Shown here piece after piece: positions 45,903-54,676 of a stretch of DNA of 64,000 bases; position 1 is the stretch's first letter; every line of letters begins with the position of its first letter. Source of the DNA: DATGLG01 sp035294245 (GTDB taxonomy: Bacteria; Pseudomonadota; Alphaproteobacteria; JACZXZ01). The stretch covers positions 20,409-84,408 of the forward strand of contig DATGLG010000065.1 in the NCBI GenBank assembly GCA_035294245.1. Direction: 5' to 3'. Position numbers and translations under genes: made by a program. Below the pieces are notes generated by a model, which ran no database searches, was not told where the DNA came from, and worked only from the letters and a program-made list of their open reading frames with translations.

Positions 45903-46430
45903 TCAATGATAGGTCGTGAGCGTGGCGCCTTCGTCGGCGACGAAGACGGCGAGGATTTCCGCCGGCTCGGTAGTGCTCGCGTTCTCGGCGAAGAGATGGG
46001 TGATCCCGAGGGGCTCGAAGAAGGTATCGCCGGCCTTATAAACCGCGGCAGGGCCTCCCTCGAGCTGGGAGCGGATGGCGCCCGAGAGAACATAGACCGA
46101 GACGGAGCCGCCATGGTGATGCTCGGGGGAGTAGGCACCCGGCGGGAATTTCACGAGAACCATCGTCACCCGCTTCCCCGGCACATGGGTCAGGGGCTCC
46201 GATGCGATGATCTCGGTGGTTGGGCGCGGCTTCGCGTCCATCGGCGCAGCCTGTGCCGCCGTTGCGGTGGCATTCACGCTGCAGAGAGAGCCTGTGAAGG
46301 GATCGCGAGCCGAATGGAGGCCCTGGCGAAGCGGCACCGCGATCAGGAGCGCCGTCGCTGCAATGGGCAAAAGGATCCCGAATGGTGCAGGACCAACGAG
46401 CGCGCCTCGGCTGGGGTGGAAGCTGGGCAT
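45903..46430 (-). CDS. Cupin-domain protein with N-terminal membrane/signal segment
   Basis: A 175-residue protein with a hydrophobic segment (FGILLPIAATALLIAVPL, about 17-34) and a cupin_2 domain in about 70-170: SPEHHHGGSVSVYVLSG gives the histidine cluster, and GDTFFEPLGITHLFAEN the late histidine. Probably exported or membrane-anchored; metal bound in the cupin is likely. It is upstream of padR on the same strand, so padR could be a second gene of this unit, although a promoter intervenes. Confidence 0.75.
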   Translation of the reverse strand: MPSFHPSRGALVGPAPFGILLPIAATALLIAVPLRQGLHSARDPFTGSLCSVNATATAAQAAPMDAKPRPTTEIIASEPLTHVPGKRVTMVLVKFPPGAYSPEHHHGGSVSVYVLSGAIRSQLEGGPAAVYKAGDTFFEPLGITHLFAENASTTEPAEILAVFVADEGATLTTYH

Positions 46431-46560
46431 GGGATTTCCTTTCCCTGGCAGAGAGGCCGCGGTCCCGACGCCGTCTGCTCAGCAGGCTAGCGCGGCGATG
46501 GTGCTTTGCGGCGAGCCAAGAGAAAAGAATCAGGCTGGGCCATCATCACCATGAGCGGCG

Positions 46561-47478
46561 CTACGCCGTCGTTTCGTTGAAGCGGTGGACCTCGGCCATG
46601 ATCCAGTCATGGAAGGCGCGCAGCTTGCGCCGCTCGGCCATGGCCGGCGGGCAGAGCAGCCAATAGGCGTTGTTGCTCTTGATCTCGTGGGGCAGGGGCC
46701 GGACGAGGCGTCCCGCAGCGATGTCGTCGCCGGCCAGCACGGTGGTGCCGAGAGCAACCCCCTGGCCCTCTGCGGCGGCCTGAAGGCTCATATGCGTGAA
46801 GACGAAGACGGGGCCGCGCCGCGCGTCGATGTTGCGCGCGCCGACGGCGGCGAGCCAGCGCGTCCAATCGAAGTCCTCATAGCCGGGATAAGGCTCGTCG
46901 TGCAGCAAGGTGTGATGCGCAAGATCGGCGAGACTGCGGATGGGATGGCTGCCGGCCATCAGCTTCGGGCTGCACACGGGGAATACCGTGCGCGGGAAGA
47001 GGAGCTCGGCGGTGAGCCCCGGATCGCGGCGTGGGCCATAGCGGATGGCAAGGTCCACATCGGTATTGGCGAAATCGGTGAAGCCCGTCTCGGCCAATAC
47101 GCGCAGATTGATCTCGGGGTGGGCCAGGGTGAAGGCGCCGAGGCGAGGGATAAGCCAGCGCGCGGCGAAGGACGGCATGGCACTCACGGTCAGCACCCCT
47201 GCGGCCTCGTCGCGCGCGAGCTCGCGGGTCGCCGCCTCGATGCCGTCGAAGAGGGTGTCGAGGCGCTTGCCATAGCGCTGCCCCGCATCGGTGAGCAGCA
47301 GGCCGCGCGGCAGCCGGCGGAAGAGGGCGAGGCCGAGCTGCGCCTCGAGGGCCTTGACCTGCTGGCTGACAGCCCCCGGCGTCACGCGCAGCTCATCCGC
47401 CGCCTTGAGGAAGCTGAGATGGCGGGCGGCCGCCTCGAAGGCTTTGAGCGCATTAAGCGGTGGCAGGCGGCGGGCCAT
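46561..47478 (-). CDS. LysR-family regulator, GcvA type
   Basis: A 305-residue protein. The N-terminal HTH is LPPLNALKAFEAAARHLSFLKAADELRVTPGAVSQQVKALE (about 5-45), with the GcvA-type spelling, and the effector domain follows (SFAARWLIPRLGAF, DLAIRYGPRRDPGL). Start at 47478 with AGGGGA five bases upstream. Divergent from a DUF1127 gene across 118 bases that hold three TTAG-type half-sites. Confidence 0.9.
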   Translation of the reverse strand: MARRLPPLNALKAFEAAARHLSFLKAADELRVTPGAVSQQVKALEAQLGLALFRRLPRGLLLTDAGQRYGKRLDTLFDGIEAATRELARDEAAGVLTVSAMPSFAARWLIPRLGAFTLAHPEINLRVLAETGFTDFANTDVDLAIRYGPRRDPGLTAELLFPRTVFPVCSPKLMAGSHPIRSLADLAHHTLLHDEPYPGYEDFDWTRWLAAVGARNIDARRGPVFVFTHMSLQAAAEGQGVALGTTVLAGDDIAAGRLVRPLPHEIKSNNAYWLLCPPAMAERRKLRAFHDWIMAEVHRFNETTA

Positions 47479-47488
47479 GACATCCCCT

Positions 47489-47515
47489 GGCTTAGTTTTG
47501 CTAAGCCATCTTAGC
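47489..47515. promoter_or_regulatory. LysR-type operator with three alternating half-sites
   Basis: GGCTTAG, five bases, CTAAGCC (47489-47507, perfect 7-base arms) overlaps GCTAAG, four bases, CTTAGC (47500-47515, perfect 6-base arms). The three half-sites sit between the divergent lysR and DUF1127 starts, the usual position for a LysR regulator controlling both. TTAG-N-CTAA elements fit GcvA-like proteins. Confidence 0.6.
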
Positions 47516-47596
47516 AGAAAGCCTGGTTTGCCGCAGAGCGCGGGAGGCGCGATCCTCAAGGCCTGCCGGGTACCTCCACCCCGGCGGGAGGTGGCC

Positions 47597-47830
47597 ATGA
47601 CGAGACCCACGAGCATGCGCGACGCACCCCCCTTCGCTTCCGGCACGCTGCCGATCCGGACGCGGCTCGGCGGCCTCATGCTGCGCGTTGCCGATGCCCC
47701 GGCCGTGTGGCACGAGCGCGCGCAGCAACGGCGGCTGCTAGCCGCGGCCGACGACCGACTGCTCCAGGATCTCGGGGTTGGGCGCGGCGAGGTCGAGGCG
47801 GAGTGGCACAAGCCCTTCTGGCGCCGCTGA
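47597..47830 (+). CDS. DUF1127 family small protein
   Basis: A 77-residue protein; the ATG follows GGAGG by five bases. The C-terminal part AAADDRLLQDLGVGRGEVEAEWHKPFWRR is the DUF1127 (YjiS-like) arginine-rich motif, which in alphaproteobacteria can bind RNA and affect phosphate or stress metabolism. Probably under the divergent LysR protein. Confidence 0.82.
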   Translation: MTRPTSMRDAPPFASGTLPIRTRLGGLMLRVADAPAVWHERAQQRRLLAAADDRLLQDLGVGRGEVEAEWHKPFWRR

Positions 47831-47862
47831 CGCACGCCATAGCGCCGTCACGGCCGTCGGCT

Positions 47863-48378
47863 TCAGGGTGCGCAGGAGAGATCGCCGAAGGCAGCGATCA
47901 TCGCGGCGTCGCCTTGCGGGCACAAGACCATGCTCCCGTTGCGGCCACCCGCGGGCGCAGCGCCTGCGGCGCCATTATTGCCTGTGGTCCCGCCGCTCCG
48001 AGTCCGGACGCCAGTCGTTGCATTGGTCGAGGGCACGACAGGCGAAGGAGTGGTGATGCCGAGCGTGACGGCGGGCACGCCGCCGCTTCCGACGGTAGCT
48101 CCGACGCCGCCTGAGCCGGTCGCCGTTCCCGCTCGTCCTCCGCCATTGGCGCTGGCAGCCCCATTCGTCGTCGGCGATGCCGCCGCTGCGCCGCCGGTGG
48201 TCGGGTTGGGGTAAAGCGGGCCGCTCGGGGCTCCGGCAGGCGTGCTCGTGCTTGCGCCCAAAGGTCCGATGATCTGCGCGGCAGCCGGGCTTCCCGAGGC
48301 CGCCGCGAGCACCAGTGCGAGCGCGCTTGCGACGGCGAGGCCGCGGCTCCTTTCAAAGCGGAGATGGTGAAGCGGCAT
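47863..48378 (-). CDS. Exported Gly/Ala/Thr-rich low-complexity protein
   Basis: A 171-residue protein with a signal peptide (SALALVLAAASGSPAAAQ). Most of the mature part is Gly/Ala/Thr/Pro/Asn repeats such as TGSGGVGATVGSGGVPAV, with no predicted fold. Only the end is ordinary: GSMVLCPQGDAAMIAAFGDLSCAP, with two cysteines that may form a disulfide. No family assigned. Its ribosome site is weak. Confidence 0.6.
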   Translation of the reverse strand: MPLHHLRFERSRGLAVASALALVLAAASGSPAAAQIIGPLGASTSTPAGAPSGPLYPNPTTGGAAAASPTTNGAASANGGGRAGTATGSGGVGATVGSGGVPAVTLGITTPSPVVPSTNATTGVRTRSGGTTGNNGAAGAAPAGGRNGSMVLCPQGDAAMIAAFGDLSCAP

Positions 48379-48457
48379 CTCGATTGAGCTTCGCCGGTTG
48401 TTTGGCGAAGTCAAGGCTCGCAACTTGGTTTCACGGGACATTGACCGCGTGTCTCGA

Positions 48458-49864
48458 TCAATCCGCGATGGCCCAAGCGGTACGGCGGCGGCGCGCGCGA
48501 ATGAGAAAGCGCCCGACCACCAGCACTGCGACGACGGCGAGCCCGAGGGCAAGGCCGAGCCACAAGCCGACACCGCCACGCCGCAAGGTGAAGGCGAGAA
48601 ATGCTCCGACAGGCAGCCCGACGAGCCAATAGCCGCAGGCGGCGAACAGCAGCGCTGCGCGCGTATCCTTGAGGCCGCGCAGAATGCCTTGTCCGATTGA
48701 TTGCAACCCGTCGACGATCTGAAACAGGGCCGCGACCGCGAGGAACCGTGTCGCGAGGGCTGCGACCGCCGCATCGCCCGGCACGTCGGAAGGGATAAAG
48801 AGTCCGATGATCGGCCGCGGGAAGCTCCACAGCACGAAAGACATCGCTGCCATGAAGCCGCCGCCGAGGATAAGAGCCAGCCGCCCCGCACGCCGTATGC
48901 CGGCCGTGTCGCCGGCGCCCGCAGCAAGCCCGACACGGACCGTCGCCGCCTGGGCGATGCCGAGGGGAATCATGAACGTGATTGCCGGCACCTGAAGCGC
49001 GATCTGATGCGCGGCGAGCGCGTCGGTGCCGATGAGCCCCATGAGAAGGGCGGCGCCAAAGAACATCGTCATCTCGAGAGTCGTCGTGGCGCCGATGGGC
49101 AGGCCGAGGCGGAATATCTCGGCGAAGCGCCGCCAATCGGGCTGCCAAAGCCGGCCGAAGGCATGGCAGCGGCGGAACCGGCGGTCGAGGGCGACAAAAC
49201 CGGCGAGCAGGGCGAAGGCAAGGAGGTTGGTGAGGCTCGTGCTGACGCCGGCCCCCGCGACGCCCAGGGCAGGGGCGCCGAGATGCCCGAACATGAACAC
49301 CCAATTGCCGAAGGCATGGGCGACGACGGCGATCACGATGACGGCAAAGGAGGCGCGCGGCCGCCCCATCGCCGCGATGAAGCTGCGCAGCACCATGAAC
49401 CACAGGGCCGGAACGAGGCCCCACACCAGCATTCGCACGTAGTCCTGCGCCAGCGCCGCGGTCGCCGGCGCTTGGCCGAGCATCAGGAGGATCGCCCTTG
49501 CCTGCCAGAGTGCCGCCATGAAAGGCACGCCGAGCGCTGCCGTCGCCCACAAGCCCTGGCGCACGGAGCGGCGCACGTCGCGAAGATAGTGTCGGCGCCG
49601 GCCCAGGGCTTGGGCGACGAGAGGGGCGACCGCCGTGGGCAGGCCGAGCGTGAAGATGAAGGCCGTGATATAGACATTGGCGCCGAGGGCGCCTGCCGCG
49701 AGTGCCGCTGGCCCGAGCCTGCTCATCATCACCACGTCGGTTGTGTGAAGGGTCACCTCGGCGAGTTGGGTGGCGGCCAGGGGTGTCGCGAGCCGAAGGA
49801 GCGCACGCAACTCGTCCGGCCACCCGCCCGCCGGCGCAATGGCGGCAATCGTTCGGTCAACCAC
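48458..49864 (-). CDS. MATE-family efflux transporter
   Basis: A 468-residue protein with twelve hydrophobic segments in two MatE halves (LRLATPLAATQLAEVTLHTTDVVMMSRLG at the start; FRLGLPIGATTTLEMTMFFGAALLMGLIG in the second). MATE pumps export cationic drugs or metabolites with Na+ or H+. It ends about 80 bases upstream of the glycine-rich gene, same strand. Confidence 0.9.
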   Translation of the reverse strand: MVDRTIAAIAPAGGWPDELRALLRLATPLAATQLAEVTLHTTDVVMMSRLGPAALAAGALGANVYITAFIFTLGLPTAVAPLVAQALGRRRHYLRDVRRSVRQGLWATAALGVPFMAALWQARAILLMLGQAPATAALAQDYVRMLVWGLVPALWFMVLRSFIAAMGRPRASFAVIVIAVVAHAFGNWVFMFGHLGAPALGVAGAGVSTSLTNLLAFALLAGFVALDRRFRRCHAFGRLWQPDWRRFAEIFRLGLPIGATTTLEMTMFFGAALLMGLIGTDALAAHQIALQVPAITFMIPLGIAQAATVRVGLAAGAGDTAGIRRAGRLALILGGGFMAAMSFVLWSFPRPIIGLFIPSDVPGDAAVAALATRFLAVAALFQIVDGLQSIGQGILRGLKDTRAALLFAACGYWLVGLPVGAFLAFTLRRGGVGLWLGLALGLAVVAVLVVGRFLIRARRRRTAWAIAD

Positions 49865-50133
49865 GGAAGGCTCCTGTTGAGGCCGTTTTCTACCTGCTCG
49901 GCCTCACTCGGGGAACTTCAAAGCATGCAGAGGTCGCATGCCGGGCGCGGCTCCGGAGGTGGCCGGGTCTGGCCCTATTCTTGCGAGGTTCTGATGTAAC
50001 GCTGCAATATTGTGCTTGCGTTCAGGCCGTGTTTTCTTCACATCTACAACCCGAGATCGCATACTGGCGCCGCTCGGGGGGAGCTTGGCGGCGCTGCAAG
50101 TCTCCAGCCGCCCTACGGTTGCCCTGGATATCC

Positions 50134-50658
50134 ATGAGCCAGCGGTTCAATAGCCCGGTTCTGCAGGAGGTCTACGACTATTGGTCGGCCAAGCGCGGGG
50201 AACGCGCGATGCCGGCGCGTAGCGATCTCGATCCTCACGAGATGAAGAAGGCGCTGCCCCATCTGATGCTGACGGATGTGCTCGACGGCGGCAGCCGTTT
50301 CCGCTATCGGCTCGTCGGCACCGCCATCGCCGAGGCCTTCGGCCGCGACATGACGGGGCTCTATATCGATGAGGTGATGAGCGACGGGCGCTATCGCGAC
50401 TTCATCCTCGGTCTTTATCGCGACCTCGTCGAGAAGCGTCGGCCGATCTATTCCGAGAGCCGCTATTACAGCGAGCGCAAGGTTGGCCTCTCGGCCGAGC
50501 GCCTGATGCTGCCGCTGTCGAGCGACGGGACCGTCGTCGACATGGTCCTCGCCGCTCAGGTGTTCAAGCACGACACCCCGTTGCGCACGCTCTCCGTTCG
50601 CCTTGCCCAGGAGCGGCAGGAGGAAATTCAGCATCTCACCAAGCTCCTGGACGAGTGA
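50134..50658 (+). CDS. PAS domain protein (PAS_5 type)
   Basis: A 174-residue protein whose whole length is one PAS_5-type domain: YDYWSAKRGERAMPARSDLDPHEMKKALPHLMLTDV (about 13-48), FRYRLVGTAIAEAFGRDMTG, and a final helix of about 30 residues. No output domain. PAS_5 proteins are common in alphaproteobacteria and poorly understood. A second copy faces it in convergent orientation nine bases away. Confidence 0.8.
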   Translation: MSQRFNSPVLQEVYDYWSAKRGERAMPARSDLDPHEMKKALPHLMLTDVLDGGSRFRYRLVGTAIAEAFGRDMTGLYIDEVMSDGRYRDFILGLYRDLVEKRRPIYSESRYYSERKVGLSAERLMLPLSSDGTVVDMVLAAQVFKHDTPLRTLSVRLAQERQEEIQHLTKLLDE

Positions 50659-50667
50659 GACTGCGGC

Positions 50668-51195
50668 TCAATCCAGCGCGAAGAATTCCACCTCCTCGGC
50701 GGCGAGCGCTATTCCCGGCGGTTCGGGCCCGACAAGCTCCGGCTCCGTGCGGTAGAAAGTCGCCCCGAAGATGCCGTCGCCGTTAATTCCATCCTCGGCA
50801 AGCGGCATGATGATGCGCTCGCCCTTGCCATAGCGGCCGGCGTGGATGAAGACGCGGCCGCGGCCATGGGCGAAACAGGGCTCTACGACGACGCGCCGGT
50901 GTCGCGCGAAGATTGCCTCGTAATGCATGCCGGCGAAGAATTCCGCCATATCGGCTCCCCGCAGGTCCTTGCCGAAGGCGGCGGTGATCTGCTCGCCCGC
51001 CAATCGGCCGGTGAAACGGTCGCTCTCTCGATCGTATTTCCACGACCAGATGAGCGACAGCTGGGGCGCGATCGCCAGGGGATCGAGATCCTTCCAAGCC
51101 GGCATGCGCTTATCACCGCGCGCGGCATCCCAGTGGCGTGCGACCTCCCGCAAGCCTGGCGTCTCGATTGCGGCAAAGAACGTCGCGAAGGACAT
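50668..51195 (-). CDS. PAS domain protein (PAS_5 type), second copy
   Basis: A 175-residue protein of the same family as its convergent neighbour: REVARHWDAARGDKRMPAWKDLDPLAIAPQLSLIWSW (about 17-53), FTGRLAGEQITAAFGKDLRGA. The W-x3-RG-x2-RMPA-x-D-LDP signature is shared. The two copies have diverged strongly in the second half, so they are not a recent duplication. Confidence 0.8.
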   Translation of the reverse strand: MSFATFFAAIETPGLREVARHWDAARGDKRMPAWKDLDPLAIAPQLSLIWSWKYDRESDRFTGRLAGEQITAAFGKDLRGADMAEFFAGMHYEAIFARHRRVVVEPCFAHGRGRVFIHAGRYGKGERIIMPLAEDGINGDGIFGATFYRTEPELVGPEPPGIALAAEEVEFFALD

Positions 51196-51315
51196 GGGCC
51201 CCCGACATGAATCCGCAGGGCGACGGCCCGGTCGCCGTCGCCCCCTCGCCTACCATCGCGGATTGCCGTCCTGCGGTCAACGACCGGCGCGCATCCAGCC
51301 TTCGGTCCGATGGGC

Positions 51316-53019
51316 CTATACCGTGGTCGGCTCCGCCTTCGCGCCGTCGCGGCGGATGCGGTTGGCGGCACTCGTCACCGCACGGAGGGAAGCGGTCACG
51401 ATGTTCTTGTGCATGCCAACGCCGAAGAGGTTGTGGCCGCCGGGCGTACGCACCTCGACATAGGCGACGGCCGTCGCGTCGGCCCCGGTTCCGGTCGCAT
51501 GCTCGCGATAATCCACCACCTCGAACGCGACGCCAGCGGCGCGGCGTAGAGCGTCAACGAAGGCATCGATGGGCCCGGTGCCATGGCCTTCGATCCGTCG
51601 CTCTTTGCCGTCGATGCGGATTGTCGCCTTGAGGGCGCGGCGCTCGCTCGCATGGGTGTCGGGGACCGTGCGGTGCTCGACGAAAACGAAAGGCCCGGTC
51701 TCGTCGAGATATTCGGCCTTGAAGCAGTCCCAGATGCGCGCGGGTGTGAGCTCGCGGCCGTCGCGGTCGGCAACCGCCTGAATCACCTTGCTGAACTCGA
51801 TCTGCAGGCGGCGGGGCAGGGACAGGCCGTAGTCCTGCTCGAGGACGTAAGCGATCCCGCCCTTGCCCGACTGGCTGTTGATGCGGATGACGGCCTCGTA
51901 GCTGCGGCCGACATCCTCCGGATCGATCGGGAGATAGGGGACCTCCCATAGCCCCGAATTGCTGGCGCGGAGGGCCTTGAGGCCCTTGCTGATGGCATCC
52001 TGATGCGAGCCCGAGAAGGCGGTGAAGACGAGCTCGCCGGCATAGGGATGGCGGGGATGCACGGGAAGCTGATTGCAGTGCTCGACCAGTTTCACGAGCG
52101 CGCCGATGTCGGAGAGATCGAGCCCGGGATCGACGCCTTGAGTGAAGAGGTTCAAGGCCAGCGTCACCACGTCGACATTGCCGGTGCGCTCACCATTGCC
52201 GAAGAGCGTACCCTCGATGCGGTCGGCCCCCGCCATCAGCGCAAGTTCCGCCGCCGCCACGGCGGTGCCCCGGTCGTTATGGGGGTGAAGCGAGAGAATG
52301 ATGGCCTCGCGGTCGCGGATGTTGCGCGAGAACCACTCGATCTGGTCGGCATAGACGTTGGGTGTGGCCATCTCCACGGTCGAGGGCAGATTGATGATCA
52401 TCGGCCGATCGGGCGTGGGGCGATAGATCTCCATCACGGCCTCGCAGATGGCCTTGGCGTAATCGAGCTCGGTGCCCGTAAAGCTCTCGGGCGAATATTG
52501 GTAGACGATCTCGGTGCGGTCGAGCATCGCCTCGGCGAGCTCGCGGATGAGCCTGGCGCCGCTGGTGGCGATACCGGTGATGCCGTCGCGATCCATGCCG
52601 AAAACGACGCGGCGCTGGAGCGTCGAGGTCGAATTGTAGAGGTGCACGATGGCGCGCCGGCAACCCTTGAGGCTCTCGAAGGTGCGGCGGATGAGCTCCT
52701 CGCGCGATTGCGTGAGGACCTGGATGGTGACGTCCTCGGGGATGAGGTCCTCCTCGATCAGGCTGCGGACGAAGTCGTAATCGGTCTGGGAGGCGGCGGG
52801 AAACCCGACCTCGATCTCCTTGAAGCCCATGCGGACGAGGGTGTCGAAAAAGCGGCGCTTGGGTTCCGGCCCCATGGGCTCGACCAGCGCCTGATTGCCG
52901 TCACGGAGATCGACGCTGCACCAGACGGGTGGCTTGCTAATGACCGCGTCGGGCCAGCGCCGGTCGGCGAGGCGCACGGGCTCGAAGGGGCGATATTTCG
53001 TGGTCGGATCGACGCGCAT
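51316..53019 (-). CDS. leuA: 2-Isopropylmalate synthase (LeuA type 2)
   Basis: A 567-residue enzyme that condenses 2-oxoisovalerate and acetyl-CoA in leucine synthesis. SVDLRDGNQALVEPMGPEPKRRFF and the metal-binding HPHNDRG mark the catalytic barrel; the C-terminal LeuA regulatory domain binds leucine (feedback). The start has GAGGAG seven bases upstream. A Leu-rich leader and GC-rich hairpins precede it. Length matches the type 2 leuA group. Confidence 0.94.
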   Translation of the reverse strand: MRVDPTTKYRPFEPVRLADRRWPDAVISKPPVWCSVDLRDGNQALVEPMGPEPKRRFFDTLVRMGFKEIEVGFPAASQTDYDFVRSLIEEDLIPEDVTIQVLTQSREELIRRTFESLKGCRRAIVHLYNSTSTLQRRVVFGMDRDGITGIATSGARLIRELAEAMLDRTEIVYQYSPESFTGTELDYAKAICEAVMEIYRPTPDRPMIINLPSTVEMATPNVYADQIEWFSRNIRDREAIILSLHPHNDRGTAVAAAELALMAGADRIEGTLFGNGERTGNVDVVTLALNLFTQGVDPGLDLSDIGALVKLVEHCNQLPVHPRHPYAGELVFTAFSGSHQDAISKGLKALRASNSGLWEVPYLPIDPEDVGRSYEAVIRINSQSGKGGIAYVLEQDYGLSLPRRLQIEFSKVIQAVADRDGRELTPARIWDCFKAEYLDETGPFVFVEHRTVPDTHASERRALKATIRIDGKERRIEGHGTGPIDAFVDALRRAAGVAFEVVDYREHATGTGADATAVAYVEVRTPGGHNLFGVGMHKNIVTASLRAVTSAANRIRRDGAKAEPTTV

Positions 53020-53037
53020 GGTTCTGCTCCTCGGGTA

Positions 53038-53128
53038 GCGCCCACAGGGCGGGCGCGGTTCTGCGATATCGTGGGATAGGGACGGCCGCGGGCAACAGCC
53101 ACCGGGCGGCCGCATCAGGCCCGGCGGC
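53038..53128 (-). promoter_or_regulatory. leuA attenuator-like hairpin region
   Basis: On the minus strand a 10-base stem with one G-U pair (GCCGCCGGGC with GCCCGGTGGC, 53119-53128 and 53098-53107) holds the leader stop codon in its loop. Closer to leuA a second stem (GCGCCC with GGGCGC, 53038-53056) ends 19 bases before the leuA start, next to its ribosome site. No U-run follows either stem, so control by termination or by ribosome-site masking cannot be told apart. Confidence 0.55.
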
Positions 53129-53213
53129 CGCCGCTAAGTCGCAGAAGGAGGAGCAATGCCGCGTCGTGCGCACGGCGGGGCAGGGAACGGGATTCCGGCT
53201 GTCGAGATGTCAT
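53115..53213 (-). CDS. leuL: leuA leader peptide (Leu-rich)
   Basis: A 32-residue frame from ATG 53213. Codons at 53156-53142 are TTG CTC CTC CTT CTG, then CGA and CTT (53138-53136): six leucines in seven codons, followed by SGGRRA and TGA. The stop falls in the loop of a strong hairpin upstream of leuA. Stacks of control codons in a short frame before a biosynthetic gene are the hallmark of ribosome-mediated attenuation; leu leaders of this sort are known in rhizobia. No clear ribosome site precedes the ATG. Confidence 0.72.
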   Translation of the reverse strand: MTSRQPESRSLPRRAHDAALLLLLRLSGGRRA

Positions 53214-53375
53214 GGCTGCGAAGGCGAGATGAAGAAATTTACAGGAAAGAGGCGGCGACGCGCTTGACCCGACGCTCCTAGAGCGCCGGGCCGGTAAGAA
53301 GCAGGTCGAGCTTGTCCGCCATTCGCAGCATGGCCGGCAGGCTAAGGGAGAGCTGCCGCCGCGTCAAGCGCCGCT

Positions 53376-54575
53376 TCAGGCGGGCAGAGCGAGGGCGAAG
53401 ATCTCCTCGGGGACGGCGATGTCGCGCAGCGTGTGGGAGCCGAGGGAGACGAGAGGGCGGCTGGTCCCGGCCGCGAGGGTGCGCGAGGCGAGCACGGGAT
53501 GGCCGAGCCGCTTGGTCAGCTCCTGGAGCCGGCTCGCATGGTTGACGGCAGGGCCGATGACCGTGAAGTCGAGGCGGCGCTTGCCGCCGATATTGCCGTA
53601 ACTGACCGAACCGAAATGGAGGGCGAGGCCGAAGGCAATGGGGGGATGGCCGAGCTTCGCGCGCACCCCGTTGAGAAGCTTGACGGCGGCCGGCGCCTTG
53701 AAGGCGGCGTCCACCGCGCGGTCGCAGGTCTCGGCGACGTCATATTCGAGGGGGAAGATGGCGAGCATGCCGTCGCCCATGAACTTGAGCACTTGCCCGT
53801 CATGGTCCTCGACCGCCTGGGCCATGCATTCGAACCAGGCGTCCAGCGTCTCGACGACGACGTCGCGCGGCGCGGCGTCGGAGAAGCGAGTGAAGCCGCG
53901 CATGTCGCAGAACCAGATCGCCGCCTCGATGGTCTCGACCTTGCCGCGCTCGATGCGCCCCGCGAAGATGCGCTCGCCCGCGTGGTGGCCGACATAGGTG
54001 TCGAGGAGATCGATGGCGAGACGGCGCAGCACGACGCGCTCGGCATAGGGGGCGAGGAGGGCCGTTGCCATTTCGAGATCGGTGAGGTCGGCCGCGGTGA
54101 AGCCCGCTTTCGCGGTCGTCGCGAAGGAGAGCACGGCCGTGCGGTTGCGGTCCTGGAACGGCAGCGGGAACATCACGTAGTCGGTAGCGCCCTGGCCGCG
54201 GAGCGACTCGAGAATCGGCATCTCCGGGGCCGGCTTATCGAGGCGGCGGCGGAACGTCGCATCAGTCTCGTCGACGATGCGTGTCGGGCTGTTGATGTAA
54301 TCAGGGCTGGTTTCCAGCCCGGCGCGCTCGCGGCGGGTGATGCGTGTCTCTCCTGCCGTCCACACCATCATGGCGCCGCTCAGCTCGGGATGCAGGAGCT
54401 CGAGGCCGAGGGTCGAGCGCCAGATCGGCAGGCGGCGCGCGACGAGCTCGCGGCAGAAGGCGTCGTGCAGCTCCGAGAGCTGCGGCCGCGCCGCCGCGGC
54501 GGCCACAAGCCAGTGGCCGAGGCCGGTCGTGCGAGCGGCGAGCTGGGCGGCGGACGTCTTGCGAGGGCGGGGCAT
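53376..54575 (-). CDS. Class III adenylate/guanylate cyclase
   Basis: A 399-residue protein. The N-terminal 190 residues form an unassigned sensory domain (GAF-like in length, with FPLPFQDRNRTAVLSF near 145). The cyclase domain (about 215-390) has the metal site FCDMRGFTRFSD and GDGMLAIFP and the substrate/dimer segment RRLDFTVIGPAVNHASRLQ. It makes cAMP (or cGMP) from ATP (GTP). Stands about 100 bases from the divergent PAS-like gene. Confidence 0.85.
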   Translation of the reverse strand: MPRPRKTSAAQLAARTTGLGHWLVAAAAARPQLSELHDAFCRELVARRLPIWRSTLGLELLHPELSGAMMVWTAGETRITRRERAGLETSPDYINSPTRIVDETDATFRRRLDKPAPEMPILESLRGQGATDYVMFPLPFQDRNRTAVLSFATTAKAGFTAADLTDLEMATALLAPYAERVVLRRLAIDLLDTYVGHHAGERIFAGRIERGKVETIEAAIWFCDMRGFTRFSDAAPRDVVVETLDAWFECMAQAVEDHDGQVLKFMGDGMLAIFPLEYDVAETCDRAVDAAFKAPAAVKLLNGVRAKLGHPPIAFGLALHFGSVSYGNIGGKRRLDFTVIGPAVNHASRLQELTKRLGHPVLASRTLAAGTSRPLVSLGSHTLRDIAVPEEIFALALPA

Positions 54576-54676
54576 GAGCGATCGTTCCTCTGCGCGGCCG
54601 TGCTACCATAGAGTTATTCGCGCGCCGCCGCCAATGCCGCTGGCATGGTGCGGTAGCGCGGGATCTCGGGGGGCCG

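Larger units (their letters stand above)
53020..53375 (-). other. 356-base leader region of leuA
   Basis: Contains the Leu-rich leader peptide frame (53115-53213) and two strong GC hairpins (53038-53056, 53098-53128), listed separately. The rest, 53214-53375, has no promoter I would trust; a 29-codon TTG-started minus frame ending at 53279 and an inverted repeat at 53271-53287 (GACGCTC/GAGCGCC) are noted without function. Confidence 0.55.

Noticed and set aside
53192..53279. Minus frame LTRRQLSLSLPAMLRMADKLDLLLTGPAL ending before leuA leader
   Set aside because: TTG start with no ribosome site, 29 codons, no homology known; likely chance, though it is Leu-rich.
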